Source: Candidatus Hydrogenedentota bacterium (GTDB lineage Bacteria > Hydrogenedentota > Hydrogenedentia > Hydrogenedentales > CAITNO01). Taken from it: a DNA stretch of 64,000 bases. Made by a program: the position numbers and the translations under genes. Shown piece after piece: positions 30,481 through 38,464 of the stretch. The stretch is taken from positions 1 through 64,000 of the forward strand of contig JAAYBR010000108.1 of NCBI GenBank assembly GCA_012730045.1, written 5' to 3'. The stretch's first letter is position 1. Each line of letters starts with the position of its first letter. The notes below the pieces were generated by a model. It ran no database searches and was not told the origin of the DNA. It saw only the letters and a program-made list of their open reading frames with translations.

Positions 30481-31668
30481 TCAGTCCTGCCGGGGGGCGG
30501 CCCAGGCGGCGGGGGCGGGCACCCAGCGGGAGACCGCCGCGATGACGAGGCCGAGGCCGGCGGCGGCGAGGAAGAGGCGCTCATAGCCCAGCAGCGCCCA
30601 GATGGTCCCCGCGAGGATGGGGATGGTCATGGAGGCAAGGTGGTTCACGGAGACGCCCATGGAGAGGGTGCCGGTGATCTCGGAGGGGGAGTCCGCGAGG
30701 CGGGACATGTAGACGACCCGGCTGGTGCCCATGGTGAAGAGGAGGTTGTCGAGGATGTAGCAGGCGCAGGCCACGTTCAGGGCGCGGGCGGGGTCGCCCC
30801 CGGCGATGGGCAGAGCGTAGCCGTAGCCGATGCAGACCAGCGCGATGGAAATCCCCTCGGCCGTCATAACGGCTCGCTCGCCGAAGCGGTCTATGGCGCG
30901 GCCGACGGCGGGCTTGAACGCCAGCCCGAGCACGGAGGCGATGACGAGCAGCCCGGCGATGGTGTTGGCCGGGCGGCCGTAGACCTGGATGAGGACCCAC
31001 GGCCCGAAGGTGAGGAATATCTGCTTGCGCGCGCCGTTGAGCAGCTCCAGCAGGTAGTACAGGCGGAACTTGCGGCGGAAGACCAGGCGCTCGCGGCGCT
31101 GGTGCACGTGGGGCATGCGCATGAAGACATAGAGCCCGGCGGCGGCGGCGGCCACGACGGCCATGGCCTGGAAGACCGCCTGAAACTGCGGGTTCTCCCG
31201 GTCCAGCAGCCAGTAGATGGCCCCGGCCCCGGCTATGCTCCCCGCGGTGGCCACGGCGCCCACGCGCCCCAGCAGCCTGCCGAGCTGGCCCGGTTTGGCG
31301 AGCGCCACGGTCAGCGAGTCGGCCATGGGCATCATGAGGTGCTGCCCCGCGCTGGCGAGGACCATCATGGCGACGGTCGCGCCGAAGTGGCCGCTGAAGA
31401 CGGCCATGCCGACGAGGCCCGCGCAGAAGACGGCGGCGGCCAGCGCGCCCACGTGGGTGAGGGGCAGCATGCACAGGAGCCCGGTCATGGCCACGACCAG
31501 GAGACCGGGCAGCTCGCGCGGGAACTCCAGCCGCCCGCGCACGACCTCGGAGATCCCGTAGGCCGAGGAGAGGTAGTTGTTCATCACGGAGTCATAGCCG
31601 CCCGCCGCCGCCGCCATGCAGGCCACGGCCAGACAATAGAAGGCAAGCTGTCGCGCGCGTGCGCTCAT
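30481..31668 (-). CDS. MFS family permease
   Basis: A 395-aa inner-membrane protein with 11-12 hydrophobic segments and the usual MFS halves separated by a basic loop (RRERLVFRRKFR, about residue 200). There is no sugar porter signature. The first helix region (GGYDSVMNNYLSSAYGI) and the RAIDRFGERAVM loop between TM8 and TM9 are MFS-like. Substrate unknown. Its start lies 39 bp after the trpS stop, so it may be read from the trpS promoter. Confidence 0.85.
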   Translation of the reverse strand: MSARARQLAFYCLAVACMAAAAGGYDSVMNNYLSSAYGISEVVRGRLEFPRELPGLLVVAMTGLLCMLPLTHVGALAAAVFCAGLVGMAVFSGHFGATVAMMVLASAGQHLMMPMADSLTVALAKPGQLGRLLGRVGAVATAGSIAGAGAIYWLLDRENPQFQAVFQAMAVVAAAAAGLYVFMRMPHVHQRRERLVFRRKFRLYYLLELLNGARKQIFLTFGPWVLIQVYGRPANTIAGLLVIASVLGLAFKPAVGRAIDRFGERAVMTAEGISIALVCIGYGYALPIAGGDPARALNVACACYILDNLLFTMGTSRVVYMSRLADSPSEITGTLSMGVSVNHLASMTIPILAGTIWALLGYERLFLAAAGLGLVIAAVSRWVPAPAAWAAPRQD

Positions 31669-31707
31669 GGCGCCGGACGCCTCCGGGGATGTGCGGGCGG
31701 GCCGGGC

Positions 31708-32769
31708 TCAGGCCCGGTAGAGGGAATGGCCGATGCCCATGGCCGCGCGGACCGCCTCGACGGTCTCCAGGGCCACGGGGGTCACGCGCCGGGCGTTCTC
31801 GCGGAGGAACTCCTCCACGGCCGCGGCGCTGTTCGCCGGGTCGTTGTACCGCGCGATGATGGGGTCGTTGAACTTGGAGCAGTGCTCCGCCGCGGCCTTC
31901 TTGAGGTTTCCGTAAAACTTGCCGCCCTTCCGGTACTCCTCCAGGAACTCCAGGAAGACCTCGCGCGGGGCGAGCAGGTCGAGAAGCCGGTAGAGCACGC
32001 CCACGCCGGCGGGCATCTTCGGGATCACGGTGTCCGCGTCGGTGCTGTCCGTGTCCAGCGGCGCGGGCTCGGTGGTGGTGGGCACCGCCTTGATCTTCTT
32101 CAGCACCGTGGCCGGGTCGTCCAGCAGGTCGAGGGTGTTGTGGTCGCTCTTGCCCATCTTCGCCGCGCCGTCGAGGCCGGGCAGGCGCAGGGCGTCGCGG
32201 CTGATGGGCCGGGGCACGTGGAAGGTCTCGCCGAAGCGGCTGTTGAAGCGCGTGGCCAGGTCAATGGCCATCTCCAGGTGCTGCCGCTGGTCCTCGCCCA
32301 CGGGCACGATGTCCGCCTTCACGATGAGGATGTCGGCCGCCATGAGCACGGGATAGCCGAGCAGCCCGTAGGAGAGGGGGTTGCCCTCGGCCTTCGGGTC
32401 CTCGCGCAGTTTCGACAGCTTGTCCTTGTACGTCGTGCCGCGCTCCAACAGGCCGATGTTCGTGATCATGCCCAGCAGCAGGCTCAGCTCGGCGGTGCAG
32501 GGCAGGTCGCTCTGGCGGTAGATCACCGACTTGCGCGGGTCCAGGCCGCAGGCCACATAGGTCCGCAGCATCTCCAGCGTGTTGCCGTAGAGGTCCTGGC
32601 GGTCCGTCACCGTCGTGAGGGCGTGGTAGTCCGCGATGAAGTAGTAGCAGGTCGCCCTGTCCTCCTCCTGCAGCCGGAGGAAGTGGCGCACCGCGCCGAA
32701 ATAGTTCCCGTAATGCAGCCGGCCCGTCGGGCGGATGCCGGAGAGTATGGTCTCACGCTTGGCGGACAT
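31708..32769 (-). CDS. trpS: Tryptophan-tRNA ligase
   Basis: A 353-aa class Ic aminoacyl-tRNA synthetase charging tRNA-Trp. The ATP site HIGH-like motif is TGRLHYGNYFGA (residues 15-26) and the KMSKS-like motif is AAKMGKSDHN. The length is standard. The start at 32769 was preferred over in-frame codons further upstream because the conserved ETILSGIRPTGRLH begins six residues later. A sigma-70 promoter lies about 45 bp upstream. No T-box or trp leader was seen. Confidence 0.97.
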   Translation of the reverse strand: MSAKRETILSGIRPTGRLHYGNYFGAVRHFLRLQEEDRATCYYFIADYHALTTVTDRQDLYGNTLEMLRTYVACGLDPRKSVIYRQSDLPCTAELSLLLGMITNIGLLERGTTYKDKLSKLREDPKAEGNPLSYGLLGYPVLMAADILIVKADIVPVGEDQRQHLEMAIDLATRFNSRFGETFHVPRPISRDALRLPGLDGAAKMGKSDHNTLDLLDDPATVLKKIKAVPTTTEPAPLDTDSTDADTVIPKMPAGVGVLYRLLDLLAPREVFLEFLEEYRKGGKFYGNLKKAAAEHCSKFNDPIIARYNDPANSAAAVEEFLRENARRVTPVALETVEAVRAAMGIGHSLYRA

Positions 32770-32814
32770 GGGGGAGGGTTCCTGTGGGTTGGCCCCGGAG
32801 GGGGCGGTGCCCAA

Positions 32815-32844
32815 AGCATACCCCCAACCCACCGGGGCGGTCAA
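32815..32844 (-). promoter_or_regulatory. Promoter of trpS
   Basis: On the minus strand: -35 TTGACC (32844-32839), 18-bp spacer, -10 TATGCT (32820-32815). The leader would be about 40 nt. Confidence 0.6.
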
Positions 32845-32886
32845 ATGGGGGGAGAGGGCCGGGACGTTTGCGGGACGGCTGGAAAC

Positions 32887-32958
32887 GTAGACGCGGCATC
32901 TTGCCGCGTTCTTTGGGCCAACGAAGACCCCAAGAACGCGGCAAGATGCCGCGTCTAC
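32887..32958. repeat. GTAGACGCGG palindrome, copy 1
   Basis: 31-bp arms, GTAGACGCGGCATCTTGCCG onwards at 32887-32917 and the complement at 32928-32958, face each other around a 10-bp loop with almost perfect pairing. Two further copies lie at 38066-38150 and 40923-41003. It is 40 bp past the stop of the 32999-34279 gene. Confidence 0.9.
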
Positions 32959-32998
32959 CGTGCGGGGAGACGGGGCGGCAAAAGGCTTCCGAAACGGG

Positions 32999-34279
32999 TC
33001 ACTCCACGGCTTTAGTGGTCCACCGGAACACGGGGGAGACGTTGCCCGCGCGGTCCAGATATTGCACGCGCACCGTGCGGTAGCCCCAGCCGGGCAGGGT
33101 CCACGCCTTGGAGGACACAGCGGCCTCCCACGGCGTCCAGGTGTACCCGTTGCCGCTGAGGCGCATCCGGGACACGCCGGAACCGTGGTCCACCCAGAAC
33201 AGATTCAGAACGACGTCCAGCGTGTCCGTGGTGGGTGCCCCGTTGTTGATCACGATGGCGCCGTCGGGCGGCGTCTGGTCGAGCAGGATGGTGTCGGTGT
33301 ACCGGACGGACACGTTGCCCGCCTTGTCGCGGAACTGCGCCCGCACGGTCTTCACGCCGTCGCCGGGGTCCAGCGCCCACGCTTTGGTGGGGGCGGGTTT
33401 CTGCCACGCGGACCACGTCGCGCCGTTGTTGCTGAAGCGCATGCCGCCGACCCCGGCCCCGTCACCGTCGTCCCACGTCAGGTCAAGCAGGACGTTCGGG
33501 TTGTTCGTGCGGGCCGCGCCGCCCTCCACCAGGACGGAACCCGTGGGCGGAACGCTCTCCTGCACGACGAACTGGTCCAGCCAGCCGCAGTTTGCACCGG
33601 CGCCGGGATCCCCCGGTCCGCGGGAGAAGAACCAGGCAATCTGGTGCCCCCCCGGCCCCAGGGGCACCGTTTCCAGAATCCAGTCTGTTTCCCCGGTAAG
33701 CGTAATATTGCGGAGGCCGTCCACTTCATAGTAATACTGCCCCCCTCCGGGGGTGCAGGAGGCTCTCCACCAGAAACTGACAACGCATGGGCCCGTGACG
33801 AATGTCGCCATGTTCGACGCCTCGTCGGCGGCCACCGCACCGCTTTGCAGGGCGTTGTGGCCGTCATGGCTCACCGCCTCCTGGACAAACCAGGGCGAGA
33901 GGGCCGGGGGAAGAGCGGGGGTTATCCAGAACCGGTTGCACGCGCCGGCGCCGTCGCACAGCGCGTAGGGGCTGTAGGTGCCGGTGACGGTGATGGTGTC
34001 CATATTGGGCACGCCGACGGACTGGGCGGGCGGGGTGCGCCAATTGGGCGCCGGGCTGAAGGACACGGTGTGTGTTGCTGAGGAAACCTCCACCGTGGCG
34101 CCGGAATCCTGCCAGGCACCGTCGTCCACCCGCCATTGGGCCCCCGCCGCCGCGGCCTCAGGGGGCTGAATGGTTGTCCGCACATAGCCGAAGGCGGTGG
34201 CGTGCGCCGCGCCGCATCCCCCCAGGCAGGCCAGCACCACCAGGAAAACAAACAGATGTGACGAACTCTTGCGAAACAT
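32999..34279 (-). CDS. Lipoprotein with beta-sandwich repeats
   Basis: A 426-aa exported protein. The signal peptide ends in a lipobox LGGC with Cys22. A PEGA/Ig-like N-terminal segment follows, then a MAM/concanavalin-like middle part (WFFSRG, WLDQFVVQE). Two similar C-terminal repeats (about 250-335 and 340-420) each carry MR(F/L)S-N-x-TW-W, a KAW segment and YxDxAGNVS. These C-terminal repeats resemble bacterial Ig-like modules of large surface proteins. The function is unknown; adhesion or carbohydrate binding is plausible. It is monocistronic and its upstream gap holds two palindromes. Confidence 0.8.
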   Translation of the reverse strand: MFRKSSSHLFVFLVVLACLGGCGAAHATAFGYVRTTIQPPEAAAAGAQWRVDDGAWQDSGATVEVSSATHTVSFSPAPNWRTPPAQSVGVPNMDTITVTGTYSPYALCDGAGACNRFWITPALPPALSPWFVQEAVSHDGHNALQSGAVAADEASNMATFVTGPCVVSFWWRASCTPGGGQYYYEVDGLRNITLTGETDWILETVPLGPGGHQIAWFFSRGPGDPGAGANCGWLDQFVVQESVPPTGSVLVEGGAARTNNPNVLLDLTWDDGDGAGVGGMRFSNNGATWSAWQKPAPTKAWALDPGDGVKTVRAQFRDKAGNVSVRYTDTILLDQTPPDGAIVINNGAPTTDTLDVVLNLFWVDHGSGVSRMRLSGNGYTWTPWEAAVSSKAWTLPGWGYRTVRVQYLDRAGNVSPVFRWTTKAVE

Positions 34280-34525
34280 GCGGACCCTCCTTTCTCCGGG
34301 GCGCGCCGGAACGCGCTGCCCCTCGCAGAAAACCCCGACATTGCGGCGCGCGCCGCAACACTCCCAATAATAGCACGGCCACCCGGAATTGACAAGGCCT
34401 TTTTCCGCCGGGCAACGGCAAAAAGTGTCCCGCAGGAAGCTCCGAAGAGCGGCATGACCGCCCCCCGGAAGGGCTGGCGCATTTCAAGGTTGAATGCTGT
34501 ATCTGAAGAAAGACGCCGGAAACGC
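34280..34525. other. Upstream region of the lipoprotein gene
   Basis: No gene was found here. A ribosome site (GGAGGG) lies directly upstream of the ATG at 34279. An A+T-richer patch near 34365-34385 may hold the promoter, but no clear hexamer pair is seen. Confidence 0.4.
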
Positions 34526-34616
34526 GCACCGAGGCGGCACGGGCTTCCAGTCCGTGGTTCTTGGGCCGCATCCATGACTCAAAACCACGGGCTGGAAACC
34601 CGTGCCACCTCGGTGC
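34526..34616. repeat. Imperfect palindrome GCACCGAGG...CCTCGGTGC
   Basis: Arms of about 36 bp (34526-34562 and 34581-34616) pair with a few mismatches around an 18-bp loop. Inner parts read CCACGGGCTGGAAACCCGTG. It is the only copy in this window and is followed at once by a second, unrelated palindrome at 34669-34730. Confidence 0.8.
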
Positions 34617-34668
34617 CCGTGCACGACATCCTCTTGAAAACGCCTCCTCTCAACCCCAAGATGCCCTG

Positions 34669-34730
34669 ACATGGATGGGCAGGATATGCAGGATTTCTTG
34701 CCTCATCCTGTCCATCCTGCCCATCCATGT
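34669..34730. repeat. ACATGGATGGGCA palindrome with 9-bp-period arms
   Basis: The ends ACATGGATGGGCAGGAT and the complement pair imperfectly around a small loop. Both arms are made of 9-bp units (GGATGGGCA, GGATATGCA; ATCCTGTCC, ATCCTGCCC). The right end touches the stop codon of the DUF3592 gene. Confidence 0.8.
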
Positions 34731-36556
34731 TAACAACCCCTGGCGCGAACACCCTCGAGAGAAGGCGGCGGTCCGCCGTATTCCCGGACGGCCGTCTCGA
34801 GGGCGTGGACGACCGCGCGGGCGGCGTCCTGCCGCAGGCGGCTGGCGACGTGGATTTTGCCGCCGCCGTGTTTCAGGACGGCCACGGAGTAGTAGAGCGT
34901 GTTTCCCGCCTGCATGGTCTTCCTGGCGTCCAGTCCGGCGATGTCGCTGAAGGCGACCCGCCGCTCGCGGCCGAGGCCGAAGAGGCCGCCGCGCGCGCGG
35001 AGCCCGTCGCGGTTCACCTCCACCCGGCTGCTGCCGAAGTAGAGGTCCAGCGAGGCCCACACCAGGATCAGCAGGAAAAGGCCGAAGACCGCCGGAAAGA
35101 GGAACGGGGCGTGCAGTTTGAACAGCAGCGCGACCACGCCGCCCCAGATGCCCGTGAACACGAGGGAGCCCAGCGCCATGCCCGGCTGGCGGAACATGGG
35201 AAACGCGAGCGCCATGCCGCCGCCGGGGGCGGGCACCGTCAGCACGCCTGCGCGCCGCAGGGTTTCCCCCGTCTTCGCCGGGTCCGGCGCGGCGGGGTCG
35301 GGGATCGCGTTGCCCGCCTCGTCCAGCGCCATGACCACCGTGCCGTCGTCCGCCGCCGCCGCCGCGCCCGGGGCGGGGCTGTCGGCCGTGCGGAACACGG
35401 GCACCTGGAACGCGGCCGAGAAATCCACCCCCGGCACGGCCATCCGCGCGCGCAGCCGCCAGAGGAGCTGGTTGTCCGGGTCCTCCTCGTCCGTGGGGGG
35501 CTGCTCCGGCGGGATGAGGAAGCGCACCGGGATGAGGGTGGCGCGGCTCTCCTGCACCAGGGCGCGGCGCGGCACGGAGCTTTCCTCCTGCCAGAGGATG
35601 TCCTCCGAGGTGTGGCGGTTCTTCCCCGAGCCCGTGGTGACGCGGCGGACGCATTCCAGCACCGTCACCGCGTCCTTCTCCGGCAGCACCACCGTGGGGA
35701 TGCGCACCCGCCCGGAGAGCATCCCGCCCACCACGCCGGGCACGGCGTCCATCTCAAACACCGTGTTGCCGTAGCGCCGCCACTGCAGGGCGAAGTAGAC
35801 CGCCACGGCGATGGCCCCCAGCCCCACCAGCGGGAAGAGCAGCCCGATCAGCGCCGCCGTGTTGCCCCCCTGCACCTCGCCGGGCACGAAAAAAAGCACG
35901 GGCGACGAGACCAGATTCCACAGCGCGGCGAAGGCAAACGCGCCGAACATCTTTCCCTTGCTGTGGGCCGAGATCACCCCCGCGTCCCACTCCTTCTTCC
36001 AGCGCCAGGGGGCGTCGGGATGCCGCTCCCGCAGCGCCGCCGTCTCGCGGGCTGCCCGCCCGCCGAAGAACGCCGCCCCCAGGATGCCAAAGCCCGCCCC
36101 GCCGAACACGAGCCCGAAAATCAGCATGAACCCCAGCATCTCGATGCGCGGGTTCCGGTAGAGCACCGCCTGCGACGGGTCGTCGGGGTTCACAAAGCAG
36201 GGAAACGGGCGGCCGCTGTCCCGGTGCTCCTCCAGTTCCGCCGCCGCGCGCCGGTGGAACGACCCGACGTTGTCGCTCCCCGTGTGGACGGAGACCCGGT
36301 CGCCCCGGTACTCCCGCCCCTCCCACTCGTAGGCGTACTCCGCCTCCACGCGGTAGGTGGTGCTGTCGTCGGAACGGCTCTCCACCAGCCCCACGCAGTC
36401 AATCCGCGCGGGCACCTCCCGCCACGACTGCATGGACACCCACGAAGAGACGGTCCACGCGAACATCCCCAGCGCCCCCACGCCCACCGCCGCAAACGGC
36501 AGCGCAAACAGCACCAGGCACCCCGCTCCGCCCGAAGCCTTCTTGCTCACACCCAT
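34730..36556 (-). CDS. DUF3592 domain membrane protein
   Basis: A 608-aa protein with a TM segment at residues 12-36. A DUF3592-type domain follows (VPARIDCVGLVESRSDDSTT, YAYEWEGREYRGDRVSVH, FVNPDDPSQAVL), then TM pairs near 140-165 and 208-260. A soluble beta-rich section and a further TM pair near 460-500 come before a PH-like C-terminal end. The role is unknown. Proteins with DUF3592 often have this 'PDDPSQAVLYR' loop between two membrane halves. The protein is monocistronic and has palindromes on both sides. Confidence 0.8.
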   Translation of the reverse strand: MGVSKKASGGAGCLVLFALPFAAVGVGALGMFAWTVSSWVSMQSWREVPARIDCVGLVESRSDDSTTYRVEAEYAYEWEGREYRGDRVSVHTGSDNVGSFHRRAAAELEEHRDSGRPFPCFVNPDDPSQAVLYRNPRIEMLGFMLIFGLVFGGAGFGILGAAFFGGRAARETAALRERHPDAPWRWKKEWDAGVISAHSKGKMFGAFAFAALWNLVSSPVLFFVPGEVQGGNTAALIGLLFPLVGLGAIAVAVYFALQWRRYGNTVFEMDAVPGVVGGMLSGRVRIPTVVLPEKDAVTVLECVRRVTTGSGKNRHTSEDILWQEESSVPRRALVQESRATLIPVRFLIPPEQPPTDEEDPDNQLLWRLRARMAVPGVDFSAAFQVPVFRTADSPAPGAAAAADDGTVVMALDEAGNAIPDPAAPDPAKTGETLRRAGVLTVPAPGGGMALAFPMFRQPGMALGSLVFTGIWGGVVALLFKLHAPFLFPAVFGLFLLILVWASLDLYFGSSRVEVNRDGLRARGGLFGLGRERRVAFSDIAGLDARKTMQAGNTLYYSVAVLKHGGGKIHVASRLRQDAARAVVHALETAVREYGGPPPSLEGVRARGC

Positions 36557-36637
36557 GCGCGCAACTCCCCGCGGGCCCGCCCCGCCAGCCGGGAAATCTT
36601 ACCAGAACGCGCGGAGGGGCGTCGTGGTTTCATGTCT

Positions 36638-36765
36638 GAAGACAAGGCAGGCGGGACGCCTGCGCTACGGAAGAGAGCAAGACACGGCAGGCGGGACGCC
36701 TGCGCTACGGGGATTCCCGGCGGCGCGCCCTTCCGTAGCGCAGGCGTCCCGCCTGCCTTGTCTTC
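36638..36765. repeat. Perfect 36-bp inverted repeat with a third internal copy
   Basis: Arms 36638-36673 and 36730-36765 are exact reverse complements (core GGCAGGCGGGACGCCTGCGC). A third direct copy of the core sits between them at 36683-36711. Each core is itself a small palindrome (GCAGGCGGGACGCCTGC). It fills the gap between the DUF3592 start and the 3' end of the sialidase-like gene. Confidence 0.9.
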
Positions 36766-36795
36766 GGTCCTTGCGGGAGACTCGCGTTCGCCGCG

Positions 36796-37971
36796 TCAGC
36801 GCGGGGGCAGGGCGACCTCGACGAAGCGGGTCTCGCGGCGGTCGCGGTCGTAGGCGAAGACGAGGCGGCCGTCCACGATCAGCGGGCAGGGGTAGGCGAG
36901 CTGGCCGCCGGTGATCACATCGGCCCGGACGGACCAGGTCTCCATCTCGTCATTGCTGAGCCAGATCGAGAGCGGGTCGCGGACGGCGCCCCGGCCCACG
37001 ACGCCGCCGGTGGCGTTGTGGATGAGGGCGATGCGCCCGTCGGGCAGGCGCAGAAGCGCGGGGAGCGACGTGGGATTGGGGATGTCGGTCTGCCGGGCAC
37101 CGGTCCAGGTGCGGCCGTTGTCGCGGCTGTCGGCGCGCCAGAGGAACCCGCCGTATTCGGCGCGCATGAGCATCACGACGCGCCCGTCGCGGAGCTGGAC
37201 CGCGGTGCCCTCAAGCAGGCCGAGGGGGCGGTTGCGGATGCCCGCGTGCTCCGTCAGGCCGCGCAGCTCGGAGTCGGCGGTGGTGACGGCCGAGGCCCCG
37301 TGGAGGTGGGTGCAGAACTTGTCCGGGCGGGCGTCGGGCGCGGGGGGCAGGGCGAGGGCCTCCGCCTCGCTTTGCGCGCGCGCGAGCGCCTCAATGGGCG
37401 CGGTCAGCGGGACGGGCCGCCGCTCGAAGAAGGACGCGGGGAAGAGCCATTCGCCGTTGGCCAGCCGCACGGGGCGGCCGAGCATGACGTTCTCCTCCGG
37501 GCGAAGCCGGAAAGGCTCCCGCGCGGACCACGTTGCGCCGTGGTCCTTCGACTCCATGCGGAAGTAGTGCCACACGGTGTACTGGAGTTCCGAGGGCCAG
37601 CCCGCGCCCAGGGCGACCAGCCGCCCGTCGGGCAGGGCCTGCATGGACGTCACAGCGGCGGCCTCCGCGCCCGCCTCCACAAGGATCCACGGCGCGCCCC
37701 AGGTTTGGCCTCGGTCCGTCGAGCGCGCCGCCAGCACATTGTTGTCCCGCGACGGCTCGTTGTCAGTCCCCGAAAGCCACCAGCAGAGCAGGTCGCCGTT
37801 GGCCGCCTCGCAGAGGCTCGCGCCGCAGGCCAGCCGGTAGGTGACCCCGCCATGCGTCCAGCCCGCGCGGCCGTCAAAAACGACCGTTTCCCGCACCGTG
37901 ACCCCCTGCGCCGCCGCGCACGCCGCCCCCGCAAGCACCGCACCCGCAACCAGCATCCAGCTCCGCATCAT
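36796..37971 (-). CDS. Sialidase-like (BNR-repeat) secreted protein
   Basis: A 391-aa exported protein. The signal peptide is MMRSWMLVAGAVLAGAACAA with cleavage near residue 23. The rest is a six-bladed propeller with Asp-box (S-x-D-x-G-x-TW) motifs: STDRGQTW, SKDHGATW and SRDNGRTW, plus a degenerate one (SNDEMETW). A start at 37995 is also possible, but 37971 gives a clean signal peptide with a CGGAGAA ribosome site. Asp-box propellers include sialidases and many other glycan-acting or glycan-binding proteins. An arginine triad was not confirmed, so sialic acid specificity is not claimed. Confidence 0.85.
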   Translation of the reverse strand: MMRSWMLVAGAVLAGAACAAAQGVTVRETVVFDGRAGWTHGGVTYRLACGASLCEAANGDLLCWWLSGTDNEPSRDNNVLAARSTDRGQTWGAPWILVEAGAEAAAVTSMQALPDGRLVALGAGWPSELQYTVWHYFRMESKDHGATWSAREPFRLRPEENVMLGRPVRLANGEWLFPASFFERRPVPLTAPIEALARAQSEAEALALPPAPDARPDKFCTHLHGASAVTTADSELRGLTEHAGIRNRPLGLLEGTAVQLRDGRVVMLMRAEYGGFLWRADSRDNGRTWTGARQTDIPNPTSLPALLRLPDGRIALIHNATGGVVGRGAVRDPLSIWLSNDEMETWSVRADVITGGQLAYPCPLIVDGRLVFAYDRDRRETRFVEVALPPR

Positions 37972-38065
37972 GGCCGTTCTCCGCGTTTCCCCCATTGTGT
38001 CCCCCCGCATGGGCGCGCGGCAAGCGGCGGTAGGGGCGGATTGCCGCGTTGGCCGGAGCTCTGGC

Positions 38066-38150
38066 GGGCACGTAGACGCGGCATCTTGCCGCGTTCTTGG
38101 GACCTTCCGTTGACCCAAAGAACGCGGCAAGATGCCGCGTCTACGTGCCC
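38066..38150. repeat. GTAGACGCGG palindrome, copy 2
   Basis: The same core as at 32887, here extended by six more paired bases at each end (GGGCAC / GTGCCC), giving 85 bp. The core is 38072-38144. It sits in the divergent region between the sialidase-like and phosphoesterase genes. Confidence 0.9.
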
Positions 38151-38210
38151 GGCCCTCCCGCAGCGCTCACTTCATTGGCAGAGTTCCCGACTCCGGACGG
38201 TCAGGGGCTC

Positions 38211-38325
38211 GCAATGACCGCGAAAATGCTCGTCATGGCAATGACCGCGAAAATGCTCGTCATGGCAATGACTGCGGAAATGCGCGTCATTGCGAAGGCG
38301 CGCAGCGCCTGAAGCAACCTCGTTC
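38211..38325. repeat. 27-bp tandem repeat (3 units) plus GCAATGA-type repeat
   Basis: Units 38211-38237, 38238-38264 and 38265-38291 each begin GCAATGACCGCGAAAATG; the first two are identical. From 38265 to 38325 the sequence matches the reverse complement of 44432-44492 with one mismatch in 61 bp. This is the 'CATTGCGA...AAGCAA' type of dispersed bacterial repeat. The rest of the gap 37972-38464 holds no gene. Confidence 0.85.
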
Positions 38326-38464
38326 CCGGTATCGCCTCGTTTCTCGCCATGTCTTTTCCGGCGGGGTTGCATCGGTGGGGGGGAGGGGTTCAAAGTAGAG
38401 GGGCAAGGGTCGGCAGGCGCCGCCGCCGGGAAGGACGCGGCGAACACAAAATGAGGAAGATGCC

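Noticed and set aside
36796-37971. Calling the 36796 gene a proven sialidase
   Set aside because: Asp-boxes are clear but the catalytic Arg triad, Tyr and Glu were not confirmed by eye.
38211-38291. Possible CRISPR array (three 27-bp repeats)
   Set aside because: Units are directly abutting with no spacers and no cas gene is present.
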